From Rubellimicrobium sp. (GTDB lineage: Bacteria; Pseudomonadota; Alphaproteobacteria; Rhodobacterales; Rhodobacteraceae), in contig JADYZU010000001.1 of the NCBI GenBank assembly GCA_020852925.1, positions 1 through 47,371 on the forward strand: a stretch of DNA of 47,371 bases, written 5' to 3'. The position numbers and the translations under genes were made by a program. Of this stretch, positions 23,399-31,824 are shown piece by piece; the first letter of the stretch is position 1, and the number at the start of each line of letters is the position of its first letter. Under the pieces are notes generated by a model. The model did no database searches. It worked only from the letters and a program-made list of their open reading frames with translations, and was not told the DNA's origin.

Positions 23399-24927
23399 CA
23401 CGCAACCTTTCCTTCGTCCCTGAGGATGAGGGCCATGATCCTCTCCTGACTGGCCTCGGCGCGGGCCAGTTCGCCCACGATCCGGCCCTCGTTCATCACA
23501 TAGATCCGGTCGCACATGCCCAGCAGTTCGGGCATCTCGGACGAGATCATGAGGATCCCGCGCCCCTGCGCCGCCAGATCCTTCATGATCGTGTAGATCT
23601 CGAATTTCGCGCCCACGTCGATGCCGCGCGTGGGTTCGTCGAGGATGAGCAGGTCGGGTTCGGTGAACAGCCATTTGGCCAGCACCACCTTCTGCTGGTT
23701 GCCGCCCGACAGGGTCACCACCTTCTGCTGCACCCCCGGCGTGCGGATCGCGAGTTGCCGGCGATAGCCTTCGGCCACCTGCGCCTCGCGCCGCTTGTCC
23801 AGGACGCCGTGGCGCGCGATCCCCGGCAGGTTCGCAAGGCTCACGTTGCGCAGGAGCGGATCCTCGAGGATCAGGCCCAGCGCCTTGCGGTCCTCGGTCA
23901 CATAGGAAATCCCCGCCTGCACCGCGCGCGCGACGGTCGAGACATCGACCGGCCGCCCGTGCATGCGCACCGTGCCGCGGTGGTCCTTGCCATAGCTGCG
24001 GCCGAAGATCGACATGGCCAGTTCGGTGCGCCCGGTGCCCATCAGCCCGGCGATGCCCACGATCTCGCCCTTGCGCACCGCAAGCGAGACATCGCGGATC
24101 ATCTGCCGCCCGGCCTGTTCGGGATGCCAGCACGACCAGTCCGCGACCTCGAACAGCACGTCACCCGGGTTCGGGGTGCGGTCGGGATAGCGGTGCGCCA
24201 TGTCGCGGCCCACCATGTCGCGGATGATCCGGTCCTCGGAGATTTCCGCGCGCCCGAGGGTCGAGACCGTGCGCCCGTCGCGGATCACGGTGATGCGGTC
24301 GGCCACGCGGGAAATCTCGTTGAGCTTGTGCGAGATGATGATCTGCGTCACGCCGCGCGCCTTGAGTTCGAGCATGAGCGCGAGCAGGCGGTCGGCGTCG
24401 GCCTCCTGCAAGGCGGCGGTGGGTTCGTCGAGGATGAGCAGGCGCACGTTCTTGGACAGCGCCTTGGCGATCTCGATCAGTTGCTGCTTGCCCACGCCCA
24501 GCTTGCCGACGATGGCGCCGGGCGCCTCTTTCAGGCCGACCTGACGCAGCAGTTCGCCGGTGCGGCGAAAGGTCTCGCGCCAGGAAATCACCCCGCGCTC
24601 GGCCACCTCGTTGCCCATGAACAGGTTCTCGGCCACCGACAGCAGCGGGATCAGCGCCAGTTCCTGATGGATGATGATGATGCCCCGCGCCTCGCTGTCG
24701 GTGATCGACGCACAGGCAAGGGGGCGGCCGTCATAAACGATCTCGCCCTCGTAGCTGCCATGGGGATAGACGCCCGACAGCACCTTCATCAGCGTGGACT
24801 TGCCGGCGCCGTTCTCGCCGCAGATGGCGTGGATCTCGCCCTCCTCGACGGTGAGATCCACATGATCGAGCGCGCGCACGCCCGGGAACACCTTCGAGAT
24901 CGCGCGCATCTCCAGAAGTGCGCTCAA
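23398..24927 (-). CDS. gguA: Multiple-monosaccharide ABC transporter ATPase, duplicated
   Basis: The 509-residue protein has two fused ABC domains. The first has Walker A GENGAGKST, Q-loop HQELAL and Walker B LLILDEPTAAL. The second has a degenerate Walker A region (GLMGTGRTE), signature LSGGNQQKV and Walker B LLILDEPTRGIDV. This asymmetry is normal for sugar transporters of the RbsA/XylG/GguA type. It energises the GguB permease. GGGAGGTGG lies just upstream of the ATG. It follows chvE after 78 bases that hold a strong stem-loop. Confidence 0.92.
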   Translation of the reverse strand: MSALLEMRAISKVFPGVRALDHVDLTVEEGEIHAICGENGAGKSTLMKVLSGVYPHGSYEGEIVYDGRPLACASITDSEARGIIIIHQELALIPLLSVAENLFMGNEVAERGVISWRETFRRTGELLRQVGLKEAPGAIVGKLGVGKQQLIEIAKALSKNVRLLILDEPTAALQEADADRLLALMLELKARGVTQIIISHKLNEISRVADRITVIRDGRTVSTLGRAEISEDRIIRDMVGRDMAHRYPDRTPNPGDVLFEVADWSCWHPEQAGRQMIRDVSLAVRKGEIVGIAGLMGTGRTELAMSIFGRSYGKDHRGTVRMHGRPVDVSTVARAVQAGISYVTEDRKALGLILEDPLLRNVSLANLPGIARHGVLDKRREAQVAEGYRRQLAIRTPGVQQKVVTLSGGNQQKVVLAKWLFTEPDLLILDEPTRGIDVGAKFEIYTIMKDLAAQGRGILMISSEMPELLGMCDRIYVMNEGRIVGELARAEASQERIMALILRDEGKVA

Positions 24928-24959
24928 GGGCCACCTCCCATCGTTTCGTTCCGGGCAGC

Positions 24960-24990
24960 GGCCCGCCGCGCGCGGTCGCGGCGGCGGGCC
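24960..24990 (-). promoter_or_regulatory. Stem-loop between chvE and gguA
   Basis: A perfect 10-bp GC inverted repeat (24960-24969 with 24981-24990) encloses an 11-base loop that can pair further. No T-run follows on the minus strand, so it is more likely a 3'-end stabiliser or partial attenuator than a full terminator. Such elements often raise the binding-protein mRNA above that of the permease and ATPase. Confidence 0.55.
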
Positions 24991-25005
24991 GGCCCCGGTT
25001 CAGGT

Positions 25006-26076
25006 CTAGGCCAGCTGGTCGGCGGTGTAATAGCCCGAACCGACAAGGACCGCTTCCCAGTTCGAGGCATCGACCGGGGTCGGCTCGAGCAGGTAGGAGG
25101 GCACGACCTTCACGCCGTTGTCGTAGGTGGTGGTGTCGTTGATCTCGGGCTCGCCGCCGGCAAGGACCGCATCGACCATGCCCACGGTGACGCGGGCAAG
25201 TTCGCGGGTGTCCTTGAAGATCGAGGAATACTGTTCGCCGGCGATGATCGACTTGACCGAGGGGATCTCGCAGTCCTGGCCGGTGACGATCGGCATGGCC
25301 AGATCGCCCGAACCATAGCCCACGCCCTTGACCGAGGACAGGATGCCGATCGACAGCCCGTCATAGGGCGACAGCGCCCCGTGCAGCGTCTTGTCGCCGT
25401 AGTTCGACGACAGCAGGTTGTCCATGCGCGCCTGCGCCACCGCGCCGTCCCAGCGCAGGGTGCCGACCACATCCATGCCCATCTGCCCCGAGGGAACGGC
25501 GATGTCGCCCGCGTCGATCATCGGCTGAAGCACCGACATCGCGCCGTTGTAGAAGAAGAAGGCGTTGTTGTCGTCCGGGCTGCCGCCGAACAGTTCGATG
25601 TTCCAGGGCTTCACATCCGGGAACCGCGCCCGCAGCCCCTCGACCAGCGAGGTCGCCTGCTGCACGCCCACCTTGAAGTTGTCGAAGGTGGCGTAATAGT
25701 CCACCGCCCCCGAATCGCGGATCAGCCGGTCATAGGCGATGATCTTGATCCCCGCGGCCGCCGCGTTTTCCAGCGCGTTCGACAGCGTGGTGCCGTCGAT
25801 GGCGGCGATCACCAGCGCCTTGACGCCCGAGGTGATCATGTTCTCGATCTGGTTGAGCTGGGTCGGGATGTCGTCTTCGGCATATTGCAGATCGGCGGCA
25901 TAGCCGGCCGCGGCAAAGGCCTCGACCATGGAATTCCCGTCGGAAATCCAGCGCGAGGAGGATTTGGTCGGCATGGCGATGCCGATGGTGCCCTTGTCCT
26001 GGGCCAGAAGCGGCATCGCCGACAGCGTGGCGGCGGAACCGGCAAGGACCATGAGGCCGCGGCGGGTCAGGTTCAT
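25006..26076 (-). CDS. chvE: ChvE-like periplasmic sugar-binding protein
   Basis: The 356-residue protein carries [20 protein letters not shown] at the mature start, [29 protein letters not shown] and [10 protein letters not shown], all closely matching Agrobacterium ChvE as remembered. ChvE binds a range of aldose sugars. The signal region [20 protein letters not shown] contains a paired arginine (TRRGLMV), so export could be by Tat rather than Sec; cleavage after LLA before QDKG is likely. Start 26076 has AGAAAAGAG upstream. It is the first gene of the operon with gguA and gguB. Confidence 0.92.
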   Translation of the reverse strand: MNLTRRGLMVLAGSAATLSAMPLLAQDKGTIGIAMPTKSSSRWISDGNSMVEAFAAAGYAADLQYAEDDIPTQLNQIENMITSGVKALVIAAIDGTTLSNALENAAAAGIKIIAYDRLIRDSGAVDYYATFDNFKVGVQQATSLVEGLRARFPDVKPWNIELFGGSPDDNNAFFFYNGAMSVLQPMIDAGDIAVPSGQMGMDVVGTLRWDGAVAQARMDNLLSSNYGDKTLHGALSPYDGLSIGILSSVKGVGYGSGDLAMPIVTGQDCEIPSVKSIIAGEQYSSIFKDTRELARVTVGMVDAVLAGGEPEINDTTTYDNGVKVVPSYLLEPTPVDASNWEAVLVGSGYYTADQLA

Positions 26077-26146
26077 CTCTTTTCTCCCGATGAGACGATG
26101 TTGGCTCCGCCGGGAGGGATGCGGGTTCCCGTGCGGATTGCCGCAG

Positions 26147-26175
26147 AATCTGGCGGGCGCTGACATGTTAGTCAA
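26147..26175 (-). promoter_or_regulatory. Candidate chvE promoter
   Basis: On the minus strand TTGACT (26175-26170) and CAGATT (26152-26147) are 17 bases apart, placing the transcript start about 64 bases before chvE. A tandem direct repeat of GACAGTT (26192-26205) sits just upstream and could be part of a regulator site. The -35 box is good, the -10 box weak. Confidence 0.4.
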
Positions 26176-26231
26176 ATCATGGTTTGGCGGAGACAGTTGA
26201 CAGTTTTGTTAAGCCTTGCGGCATCCGCGCC

Positions 26232-26627
26232 TCAGGCGGGCGCCTCGGATGCATCGGAGGACGGAGAGGGGGGCGGGGGCGCCAGAAGGCGCGTCACCTC
26301 CTCGTCCGGCACCTGCGGGAAGGCGTCATAGGCCAGTCCCACCGCCGGCAGATCGGCGGCGGGATGCCGGCACAGGTCCGCGTTCGTCACCATGCCGTCC
26401 GGCCCCGGCCCGCTGACCGCCGCAAGCGCCAGTTCCGGATTGCCCGGCGCCCCGACCTTGCGCACGATCATCAGCCCGGACGCGGCCCCGAGCGCCGCCG
26501 CGATCCGCGCCGCGATCGGCACGCCGCCGCGGGGCAGGGCGAGGATGATCCAGTCCGGCCCGATCCCGGACGGCAGCGCCCGGATCAGCGCCCGGGCCGC
26601 GTCCTCGCGGTCGGCGAACAGCGCCAT
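26232..26627 (-). pseudogene. Phosphoribosyltransferase-like protein with internal deletion of the PRPP site
   Basis: The frame is open for 131 residues. The N-terminal half ([20 protein letters not shown], then GLMIVRKVGAPGNPELALAAV) and the end (LPAVGLAYDAFPQVPDEEV) match the two ends of COG1926-type predicted phosphoribosyltransferases, usually around 210 residues. The middle third, which normally contains the VDDGLATGAT-like PRPP-binding loop, is absent between NADLCRHP and AADLP. The loss is in frame. The protein should not bind PRPP in the usual way, so it is either a decayed gene or a small protein with another role. It starts one base after the host-attachment gene stop and is presumably co-transcribed. 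Confidence 0.7.
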
Positions 26628-26628
26628 G

Positions 26629-27078
26629 TCAGTCCGCCAGCGTCTCGCGCAGCGCCTCGGCCAGGTCCTGCGCCGGCACCGGCACCAGGTTTCGCGCCAG
26701 TTCGCGGCGCACCGCATGGCGCAGCGGCGGATCGACCTCGTCGCGCCAGTGGCCCAGGATCTCGGGCGCGGCGATCACCACCAGAGCGTCGAATTCGCCG
26801 GCCTCGTGCCGATCCTCGAGTTCCCGGACCACCGCGCGCACGAAGCGCAGCGCATCCTCGCGCAGCGGGTCCGTCCCCGGCTCGACCCCCGAGCGGCGCC
26901 CCGGCGATCCCGAGGAAAAGCTGCGCGTGGGCGGCGCATCGAGCGTGTCGCGCAGGCTGCGCCCCCCGGCCTCGATCACGGTCTCGGCGGCGGGCTGCTG
27001 TCGCGGGGCGGCAAGCCCGTGGACGATGCGCGCGCGGGTCGAGTTCATCACCAGATACCAGATGCGGTCGACATGCAT
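26629..27078 (-). CDS. Host-attachment family protein (Host_attach, PF10116)
   Basis: The 149-residue protein shows the family layout: [15 protein letters not shown] near the start, a variable proline/glycine-rich middle, and a C-terminal half with [34 protein letters not shown] and the [14 protein letters not shown] end. The name comes from an Agrobacterium attachment phenotype; biochemical function is unknown, and the fold resembles the eRF1/baeRF type. Start 27078 has AGGGAGG upstream. An FnrL-type site lies at class II spacing before it, so expression at low oxygen is expected. It is the first gene of a two-gene unit with the truncated phosphoribosyltransferase. Confidence 0.8.
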   Translation of the reverse strand: MHVDRIWYLVMNSTRARIVHGLAAPRQQPAAETVIEAGGRSLRDTLDAPPTRSFSSGSPGRRSGVEPGTDPLREDALRFVRAVVRELEDRHEAGEFDALVVIAAPEILGHWRDEVDPPLRHAVRRELARNLVPVPAQDLAEALRETLAD

Positions 27079-27105
27079 GGCGGCCTCCCTTTCATGCAGG
27101 GCACC

Positions 27106-27147
27106 AGTGTCGCACCCCCGGGCCGGCCGCGCCTTGATGCGCGTCAA
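27106..27147 (-). promoter_or_regulatory. FnrL-type site and -10 box before the host-attachment gene
   Basis: TTGATGCGCGTCAA at 27134-27147 (TTGA-N6-TCAA, with a further C/G pair outside) matches the Fnr/FnrL consensus. On the minus strand GACACT at 27111-27106 is a possible -10 box. If transcription starts at 27099, the site is centred at exactly -41.5, the class II activator position. The leader would be about 20 bases. The site is also 90 bases before purM and could affect that gene. Confidence 0.65.
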
Positions 27148-27229
27148 GCGCGACCTGGGGCATGGCGCCCCGGACCGGTTTCGGCTATCGGGCGGACAGC
27201 CCGCATGCGCCCAGAACGGAGAGACCGCC

Positions 27230-28273
27230 ATGACCCAGAAGACCGGCCTGACCTATGCCGATTCCGGCGTGGACATCGACGCGGGCAACGCCCTGGTCGA
27301 ACGGATCAAGCCCGCCGCCAGCGCCACCCGCCGCCCCGGCACGATGGGGGGGCTGGGCGGATTCGGCGCGCTCTTCGATCTGCGCGCGGCGGGGTATGCC
27401 GACCCGGTGCTGGTGGCCGCGACCGACGGGGTGGGGACCAAGCTGCGCATCGCGATCGACACCGGGCTGGTCGATACGATCGGCATCGACCTGGTGGCGA
27501 TGTGCGTGAACGATCTGATCTGTCAGGGGGCGGAGCCGCTGTTCTTCCTCGATTATTTCGCGACCGGCCACCTTGATGTGGACAGCGCCGCGCAGGTGGT
27601 GGCCGGGATCGCGCGCGGCTGCGCCGAATCGGGCTGCGCCCTCATCGGTGGCGAGACGGCCGAGATGCCGGGCATGTATCACGGCGGCGATTTCGACCTG
27701 GCCGGTTTCGCCGTGGGCGCGATGGAGCGCGGCCGGCACCTGCCGCAGGAGGTGGCGGCGGGCGATGTGCTGCTGGGCCTCGCCTCGAGCGGGGTGCATT
27801 CCAACGGCTATTCCCTTGTCCGGCGCGTGGTGGAACGGGCGGGGCTGGGCTGGGACGCGCCCGCGCCCTTTGGCGAAGGCACGCTCGGCGCGCAGCTGCT
27901 GACGCCGACGCGGCTTTATGTGCGGCCGGTCCTGGCCGCGATCCGGGCGGGCGGGGTGCATGCGCTGGCCCATGTCACCGGCGGCGGCCTGACCGAGAAC
28001 CTGCCGCGCGTCCTGCCCGAAGGGCTGGGCGCCACCATCGACCTGGACGCCTGGCGGCTGCCGCCGGTCCTGGCCTGGTTGCGCGAGGCGGGCGGGATCG
28101 CCGGGGACGAGATGCTGCGCGCCTTCAACTGCGGCATCGGCATGATCGCGGTGGTCGATCCCGCGCGCGCCGGGGCGCTGGCCACGCTTCTGCGCGACGC
28201 GGGCGAGACGGTGATCCCCCTGGGCCATGTCACGCCGGGCGCGGGCGTCACCTACCGGGGCACGCTGTCGTGA
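27230..28273 (+). CDS. purM: Phosphoribosylformylglycinamidine cyclo-ligase
   Basis: The 347-residue cytosolic enzyme makes aminoimidazole ribotide (AIR) in purine synthesis. It shows [20 protein letters not shown] at the start, [41 protein letters not shown], and [14 protein letters not shown], then [17 protein letters not shown] and FNCGIGM. Length is normal. AACGGAGAG lies just upstream of ATG 27230. It overlaps purN by four bases (GTGA), so purM-purN are coupled. Confidence 0.96.
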   Translation: MTQKTGLTYADSGVDIDAGNALVERIKPAASATRRPGTMGGLGGFGALFDLRAAGYADPVLVAATDGVGTKLRIAIDTGLVDTIGIDLVAMCVNDLICQGAEPLFFLDYFATGHLDVDSAAQVVAGIARGCAESGCALIGGETAEMPGMYHGGDFDLAGFAVGAMERGRHLPQEVAAGDVLLGLASSGVHSNGYSLVRRVVERAGLGWDAPAPFGEGTLGAQLLTPTRLYVRPVLAAIRAGGVHALAHVTGGGLTENLPRVLPEGLGATIDLDAWRLPPVLAWLREAGGIAGDEMLRAFNCGIGMIAVVDPARAGALATLLRDAGETVIPLGHVTPGAGVTYRGTLS

Positions 28274-28863
28274 CGCCACGGCGCGCCGCCATCCTCATTT
28301 CCGGGGGCGGCTCGAACATGGAGGCGCTCCTGCGCTCGATCGGGCCGGGGCATCCGGCGCAACCGGTGCTGGTGCTGTCGAACCGGGCCGATGCGGGCGG
28401 GCTGGAGCGGGCGCGCGCGCTGGGGGTGCGCACGGCAGTGGTCGATCACCGCGACCAGCCCTCGCGCGAGGGGTTCGAGGCCGCGCTTCAGGCCGAACTC
28501 GAGGCGGCGGGGGCGGATCTGCTGCTGCTGGCCGGGTTCATGCGCATCCTCACCCCCGGCTTCATCGCCCGCTGGGAGGGGCGCGCGCTCAACATCCATC
28601 CCTCGCTCCTGCCGCTTTATCCGGGCCTTCACACCCATGCGCGCGCGCTGGCCGCGGGCGACCGCGAATCCGGCTGCACCGTGCACGAGGTGACCGCCGC
28701 GCTCGACTGCGGGCCGGTCCTCGGGCAGGGGCGGGTGCCGGTCCTGCCCGGCGACACCCCCGCAACGCTGGCCGCGCGCGTGCTCGAGATGGAGCACCGG
28801 TTGTATCCGGCGGTCCTGGCGCGCTTTGCGGCCGGGGACCGGCGGCCGCTGTTCCTGCCGTGA
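28270..28863 (+). CDS. purN: Phosphoribosylglycinamide formyltransferase
   Basis: The 197-residue enzyme transfers a formyl group from 10-formyl-THF to GAR. Motifs are [15 protein letters not shown] at the start, [35 protein letters not shown] with the catalytic Asn and His, and [15 protein letters not shown] with the catalytic acidic residue. It starts at GTG 28270 inside the purM stop. No strong terminator separates it from rnd 79 bases downstream. Confidence 0.95.
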   Translation: MTPRRAAILISGGGSNMEALLRSIGPGHPAQPVLVLSNRADAGGLERARALGVRTAVVDHRDQPSREGFEAALQAELEAAGADLLLLAGFMRILTPGFIARWEGRALNIHPSLLPLYPGLHTHARALAAGDRESGCTVHEVTAALDCGPVLGQGRVPVLPGDTPATLAARVLEMEHRLYPAVLARFAAGDRRPLFLP

Positions 28864-28942
28864 CATCGCCGACATCGCCCGCCTTTCCAAGGGCGCGCGC
28901 ATGGCCTATGCTGGGGGATCAGCAGCAAGCCCGCGGGTTTTC

Positions 28943-30115
28943 ATGGAAATCATCACCACGACCGAGGCGCTTGCGGACTATTGTGCCCGCGCCGCCCTGC
29001 ATCCCTATGTCACCGTCGATACCGAGTTCCTGCGCGAACGCACCTATTACGCCCGGCTCTGCCTGATCCAGCTTGCCCATCCCGGCGAAGGCGAGGCGGG
29101 CGCGGTCATCGTCGATCCGCTGGCCGAGGGGCTGTCGCTCGGGCCGCTTTACGACCTGTTCCGCAATCCGGCCGTGGTGAAGGTGTTCCACGCCGCGCGG
29201 CAGGATCTTGAAATCTTCGTTGTCGATCAGGGCCTTGTGCCGGCGCCGCTGTTCGATACGCAGGTGGCGGCCATGGTCTGCGGCTATGGCGAGCAGGTGG
29301 GCTACGAAACCCTGGCCCGCAAGATCGCCCGCGCCGAGATCGACAAGAGCTCGCGCTTTACCGACTGGTCGCGCCGGCCGCTGTCCGAGGCGCAGTTGCG
29401 CTACGCGCTCGCCGATGTCACGCATCTGCGCGCGATCTACGAAAACCTTGCCGCGCGCCTTGAACGCACCGCGCGGGCGTCCTGGCTGGACGAGGAAATG
29501 GCGGTGCTGGCCGATCCCGCCACCTACCGCACCGACCCGGCCGAGGCCTGGGAGCGCGTGAAGACCCGCAACGGATCCCTGCGCCACATGGCGGCACTGA
29601 TCGAGCTTGCCCGGTTCCGCGAGGATTACGCCCAGCGCCATGACGTGCCGCGCGCGCGCGTGTTCAAGGACGACGCGCTCATCGAACTGGCCTCGACCCG
29701 GCCCGCGACCGAGGCCGAACTGGCCAAGTCGCGGCTGCTTCAGCGCGAGGGCCGCAAGGGCGACATCCAGGAGGGGATCCTGGCCGCGATCCGGCGCGCG
29801 GCCGATCTGGGCCCCGCCGACCTGCCGCGTCCGCGCGATGTGCGCGACCAGGTGCAGGTGAACCCGGCGCTGGCCGAACTGCTGCGCGTCCTGCTCAAGG
29901 CCCGGGCCGAGGCCGAGGGCGTGGCGCCGCGCCTCATCGCCACGGCCGCCGATCTGGACGCCATCGCCGCGGGCGCGCGCGACCTGCCGGCGCTGACGGG
30001 CTGGCGGCGCGACGTGTTCGGCGCCGAGGCGATCCTGATGTGCGAAGGCAAGGTCGGGCTGGCCGCGAAGGGGCAGAACGTGGTGACGGTCCGCCTCCAG
30101 GCCCCCGGAAGCTAG
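28943..30115 (+). CDS. rnd: Ribonuclease D
   Basis: The 390-residue exonuclease trims the 3' ends of tRNA precursors. The DEDD catalytic motifs are visible: TVDTEFLRERTYYARLCLIQ (Asp, Glu), FHAARQDLEIF (Asp) and YALADVTHL (Asp with Tyr). Two HRDC-like helical domains follow (ELARFREDYAQRHDVPRARV and a later copy). Start 28943 is chosen for its fit to family N-termini; GGGTTTTC is a poor ribosome site. The stop codon shares CTAG with that of the converging lipoprotein gene, giving a 4-base overlap. Confidence 0.93.
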   Translation: MEIITTTEALADYCARAALHPYVTVDTEFLRERTYYARLCLIQLAHPGEGEAGAVIVDPLAEGLSLGPLYDLFRNPAVVKVFHAARQDLEIFVVDQGLVPAPLFDTQVAAMVCGYGEQVGYETLARKIARAEIDKSSRFTDWSRRPLSEAQLRYALADVTHLRAIYENLAARLERTARASWLDEEMAVLADPATYRTDPAEAWERVKTRNGSLRHMAALIELARFREDYAQRHDVPRARVFKDDALIELASTRPATEAELAKSRLLQREGRKGDIQEGILAAIRRAADLGPADLPRPRDVRDQVQVNPALAELLRVLLKARAEAEGVAPRLIATAADLDAIAAGARDLPALTGWRRDVFGAEAILMCEGKVGLAAKGQNVVTVRLQAPGS

Positions 30116-30561
30116 CGCCGCGCCTCGCGGGAATTGGTGGCGCCGGTCACGCGGATGCGGGCGGTCCCGGCCAGGTCGGCATCGCTCAGCGCGCGTGCCA
30201 CCGTGATCGTCTGAAGGCCGGCGCCCGGCGCCGGCGGCGCCTCGGCCCGGAATTCGTAGGTGACGGTGCCGCCCTCGTCCGCGATGCGCACCAGCGCGGC
30301 GTTGAACCAGCCCGCGCCCGGCATCGTGCCTGTCGCCCGCAGGATCGCGCCCGATTCCGTGGGCTCGACCGCCATCGCCACCACATCGGCCACCGGCACG
30401 CGCAGGTCGTAGGTGGTGGCGCGCGGCGCGGGCACCGGCGCGGCGGCGGCGGATTGCGACGGGCCGAACCAGTTCAGCGGGTTCAGCCGCGATTGCGACA
30501 GCCGCGCACAGCCCGGCAGGGCAAGGGCGGCGATCAGCAACAGGGGCAGGGGGCGCAGCAT
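30112..30561 (-). CDS. Small putative lipoprotein of unknown function
   Basis: The 149-residue protein begins MLRPLPLLLIAALALPGCAR, a clear lipoprotein signal with lipobox LPGC (Cys18). The mature part holds RLNPLNWFGPSQ and a domain with two similar strand-rich segments, ending TARIRVTGATNSREARR. I do not recognise a named family, though similar lipoproteins occur in Rhodobacteraceae. It converges with rnd and overlaps it by four bases at CTAG. It is divergent from sufE, with an inverted repeat in the gap. Confidence 0.75.
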   Translation of the reverse strand: MLRPLPLLLIAALALPGCARLSQSRLNPLNWFGPSQSAAAAPVPAPRATTYDLRVPVADVVAMAVEPTESGAILRATGTMPGAGWFNAALVRIADEGGTVTYEFRAEAPPAPGAGLQTITVARALSDADLAGTARIRVTGATNSREARR

Positions 30562-30570
30562 CGCGGCACT

Positions 30571-30621
30571 TTTCCACGTTGTTCCTGCCTTCCGGTTAGC
30601 CCGAAACGCGCCCCGTGGAAA
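30571..30621. promoter_or_regulatory. Widely spaced inverted repeat between the lipoprotein gene and sufE
   Basis: TTTCCACG (30571-30578) and CGTGGAAA (30614-30621) are perfect inverted copies separated by 35 bases, in the 147-base gap between divergent genes. They could be paired operator halves, a looped site, or chance. No clear -10/-35 pair was picked out. Confidence 0.3.
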
Positions 30622-30708
30622 GCGTCCCGTGACAGCGTCCCCTGCACGGCGCCTCTGGACCCGCGCGCCCCCAGCGCCTAGGTCAGGGACACAGAACCGG
30701 AGCACGCC

Positions 30709-31125
30709 ATGGCCACCGCCGCATTCGAGGACATCGCCGAGACCTTTGCCTTTCTCGACGACTGGGAGGACCGCTATCGCCATGTGATCGACCTGGGCAA
30801 GGCGATGGAGCCGCTGTCGCCCGAATGGCAGGTGCCGGCGTTCAAGGTGTCGGGCTGCGCCAGTCAGGTCTGGCTGGTGCCGGCGATCGCCGGAGGCCGG
30901 TTCCATTTCCGCGGCGATTCGGATGCGATGATCGTGCGCGGCCTCGTCGCGGTGCTGCATGCGCTTTATGACGGGCTGCCGCTGGCCGAGGTGGCCGGGG
31001 TCGATGCCCAGGCAGAGCTGGCGCGGCTTGGCCTTGAAGAGAATCTGTCGGCGCAGCGCTCGAACGGGCTGCGCTCGATGATCGGGCGGATCCGCGATCT
31101 GGCGGCGGCGGCGCTGGCCGGCTGA
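30709..31125 (+). CDS. sufE: Cysteine desulfuration protein SufE
   Basis: The 138-residue protein accepts sulfur from SufS as a persulfide on Cys50 (FKVSGCASQVW) for iron-sulfur cluster assembly. Other typical segments are FLDDWEDRYRHVIDLG at the start and GLEENLSAQRSNGLRSMI at the end. Length is normal. AACCGGAGC precedes the ATG. No suf operon is nearby; isolated sufE genes are usual in this group. It converges with the DUF1638 gene, four bases apart. Confidence 0.95.
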   Translation: MATAAFEDIAETFAFLDDWEDRYRHVIDLGKAMEPLSPEWQVPAFKVSGCASQVWLVPAIAGGRFHFRGDSDAMIVRGLVAVLHALYDGLPLAEVAGVDAQAELARLGLEENLSAQRSNGLRSMIGRIRDLAAAALAG

Positions 31126-31129
31126 ATCC

Positions 31130-31765
31130 TCAGCGCAGGCCGCCGATCGCCGGGCCAAGGTCGCCAAAGCCGGTCCGGCGCCGCTCGAACCGCAGGCCAA
31201 GGCGTTCGGCCGCGCGTTCGGCCGCCTGCGTCAGCGCCGGGTCGTCGGTCTGGGCGAGATAGACCAGCCGTTCGTAATTGCCGAAATAGAGGTCGCGCAA
31301 TTCCGGGTGCCGGTCGAGGCCCAGCGGCCGGATCACGAAGGCATCGAACTGCCGCGCCAGGAAATCGGTCAGCCAGAAGGTCGCCCCCTCGCCATGGGCG
31401 GCGAAGGTCTCGTTGCCTTCGAAGAAGGAATAGCAATGCGGCCCGGCGATCATGCCGACACCCAGCCGGTCGCAGGTCTCGCGCAGGAGGCCGCCGGTGC
31501 CGCAATCGGCATAGGCGACAAAGACGGTCTCATAGCGGCCGCGCGCGGCCTCGACCGCCGCCTCGATCAGGGGGGGGATGCGATCGGGGTGGTTGTGCAG
31601 GATCGCCGGCAGGCATTGCAGATCGAGATGCGTCATCGCGTTCGCGTCGCGGATGGCGATCACCTCGCGCGCCAGCGCCCCGCAGGCGATGACCAGGATG
31701 CGCCCGGCGCCCTGCGGGGCCAGCCCCACTTCGGTCAGTGCCGCGTCACCCGGGGGGGTTGCCAC
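31130..31765 (-). CDS. DUF1638 protein linked to a corrinoid methyltransferase cluster
   Basis: The protein has 211 residues from GTG 31765; no ATG in frame gives a better start. Visible motifs are ILVIACGALAREV near the N-terminus, VFVAYADCGTGGLLRETCDR and GMIAGPHCYSFFEG, with four conserved-looking cysteines and a histidine that could bind metal. This fits the DUF1638 family, whose function is not established and whose genes often lie next to corrinoid methyltransferases. It is the last gene after bmt and the corrinoid protein, 59 bases from the latter. A role in corrinoid or metal handling is inference. Confidence 0.8.
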   Translation of the reverse strand: MATPPGDAALTEVGLAPQGAGRILVIACGALAREVIAIRDANAMTHLDLQCLPAILHNHPDRIPPLIEAAVEAARGRYETVFVAYADCGTGGLLRETCDRLGVGMIAGPHCYSFFEGNETFAAHGEGATFWLTDFLARQFDAFVIRPLGLDRHPELRDLYFGNYERLVYLAQTDDPALTQAAERAAERLGLRFERRRTGFGDLGPAIGGLR

Positions 31766-31824
31766 GATGCCGCATCCTGTTCTGGCGGGGCCTTGCGCGC
31801 GCGGCGCCGGCCCCGCGGGCCGGT

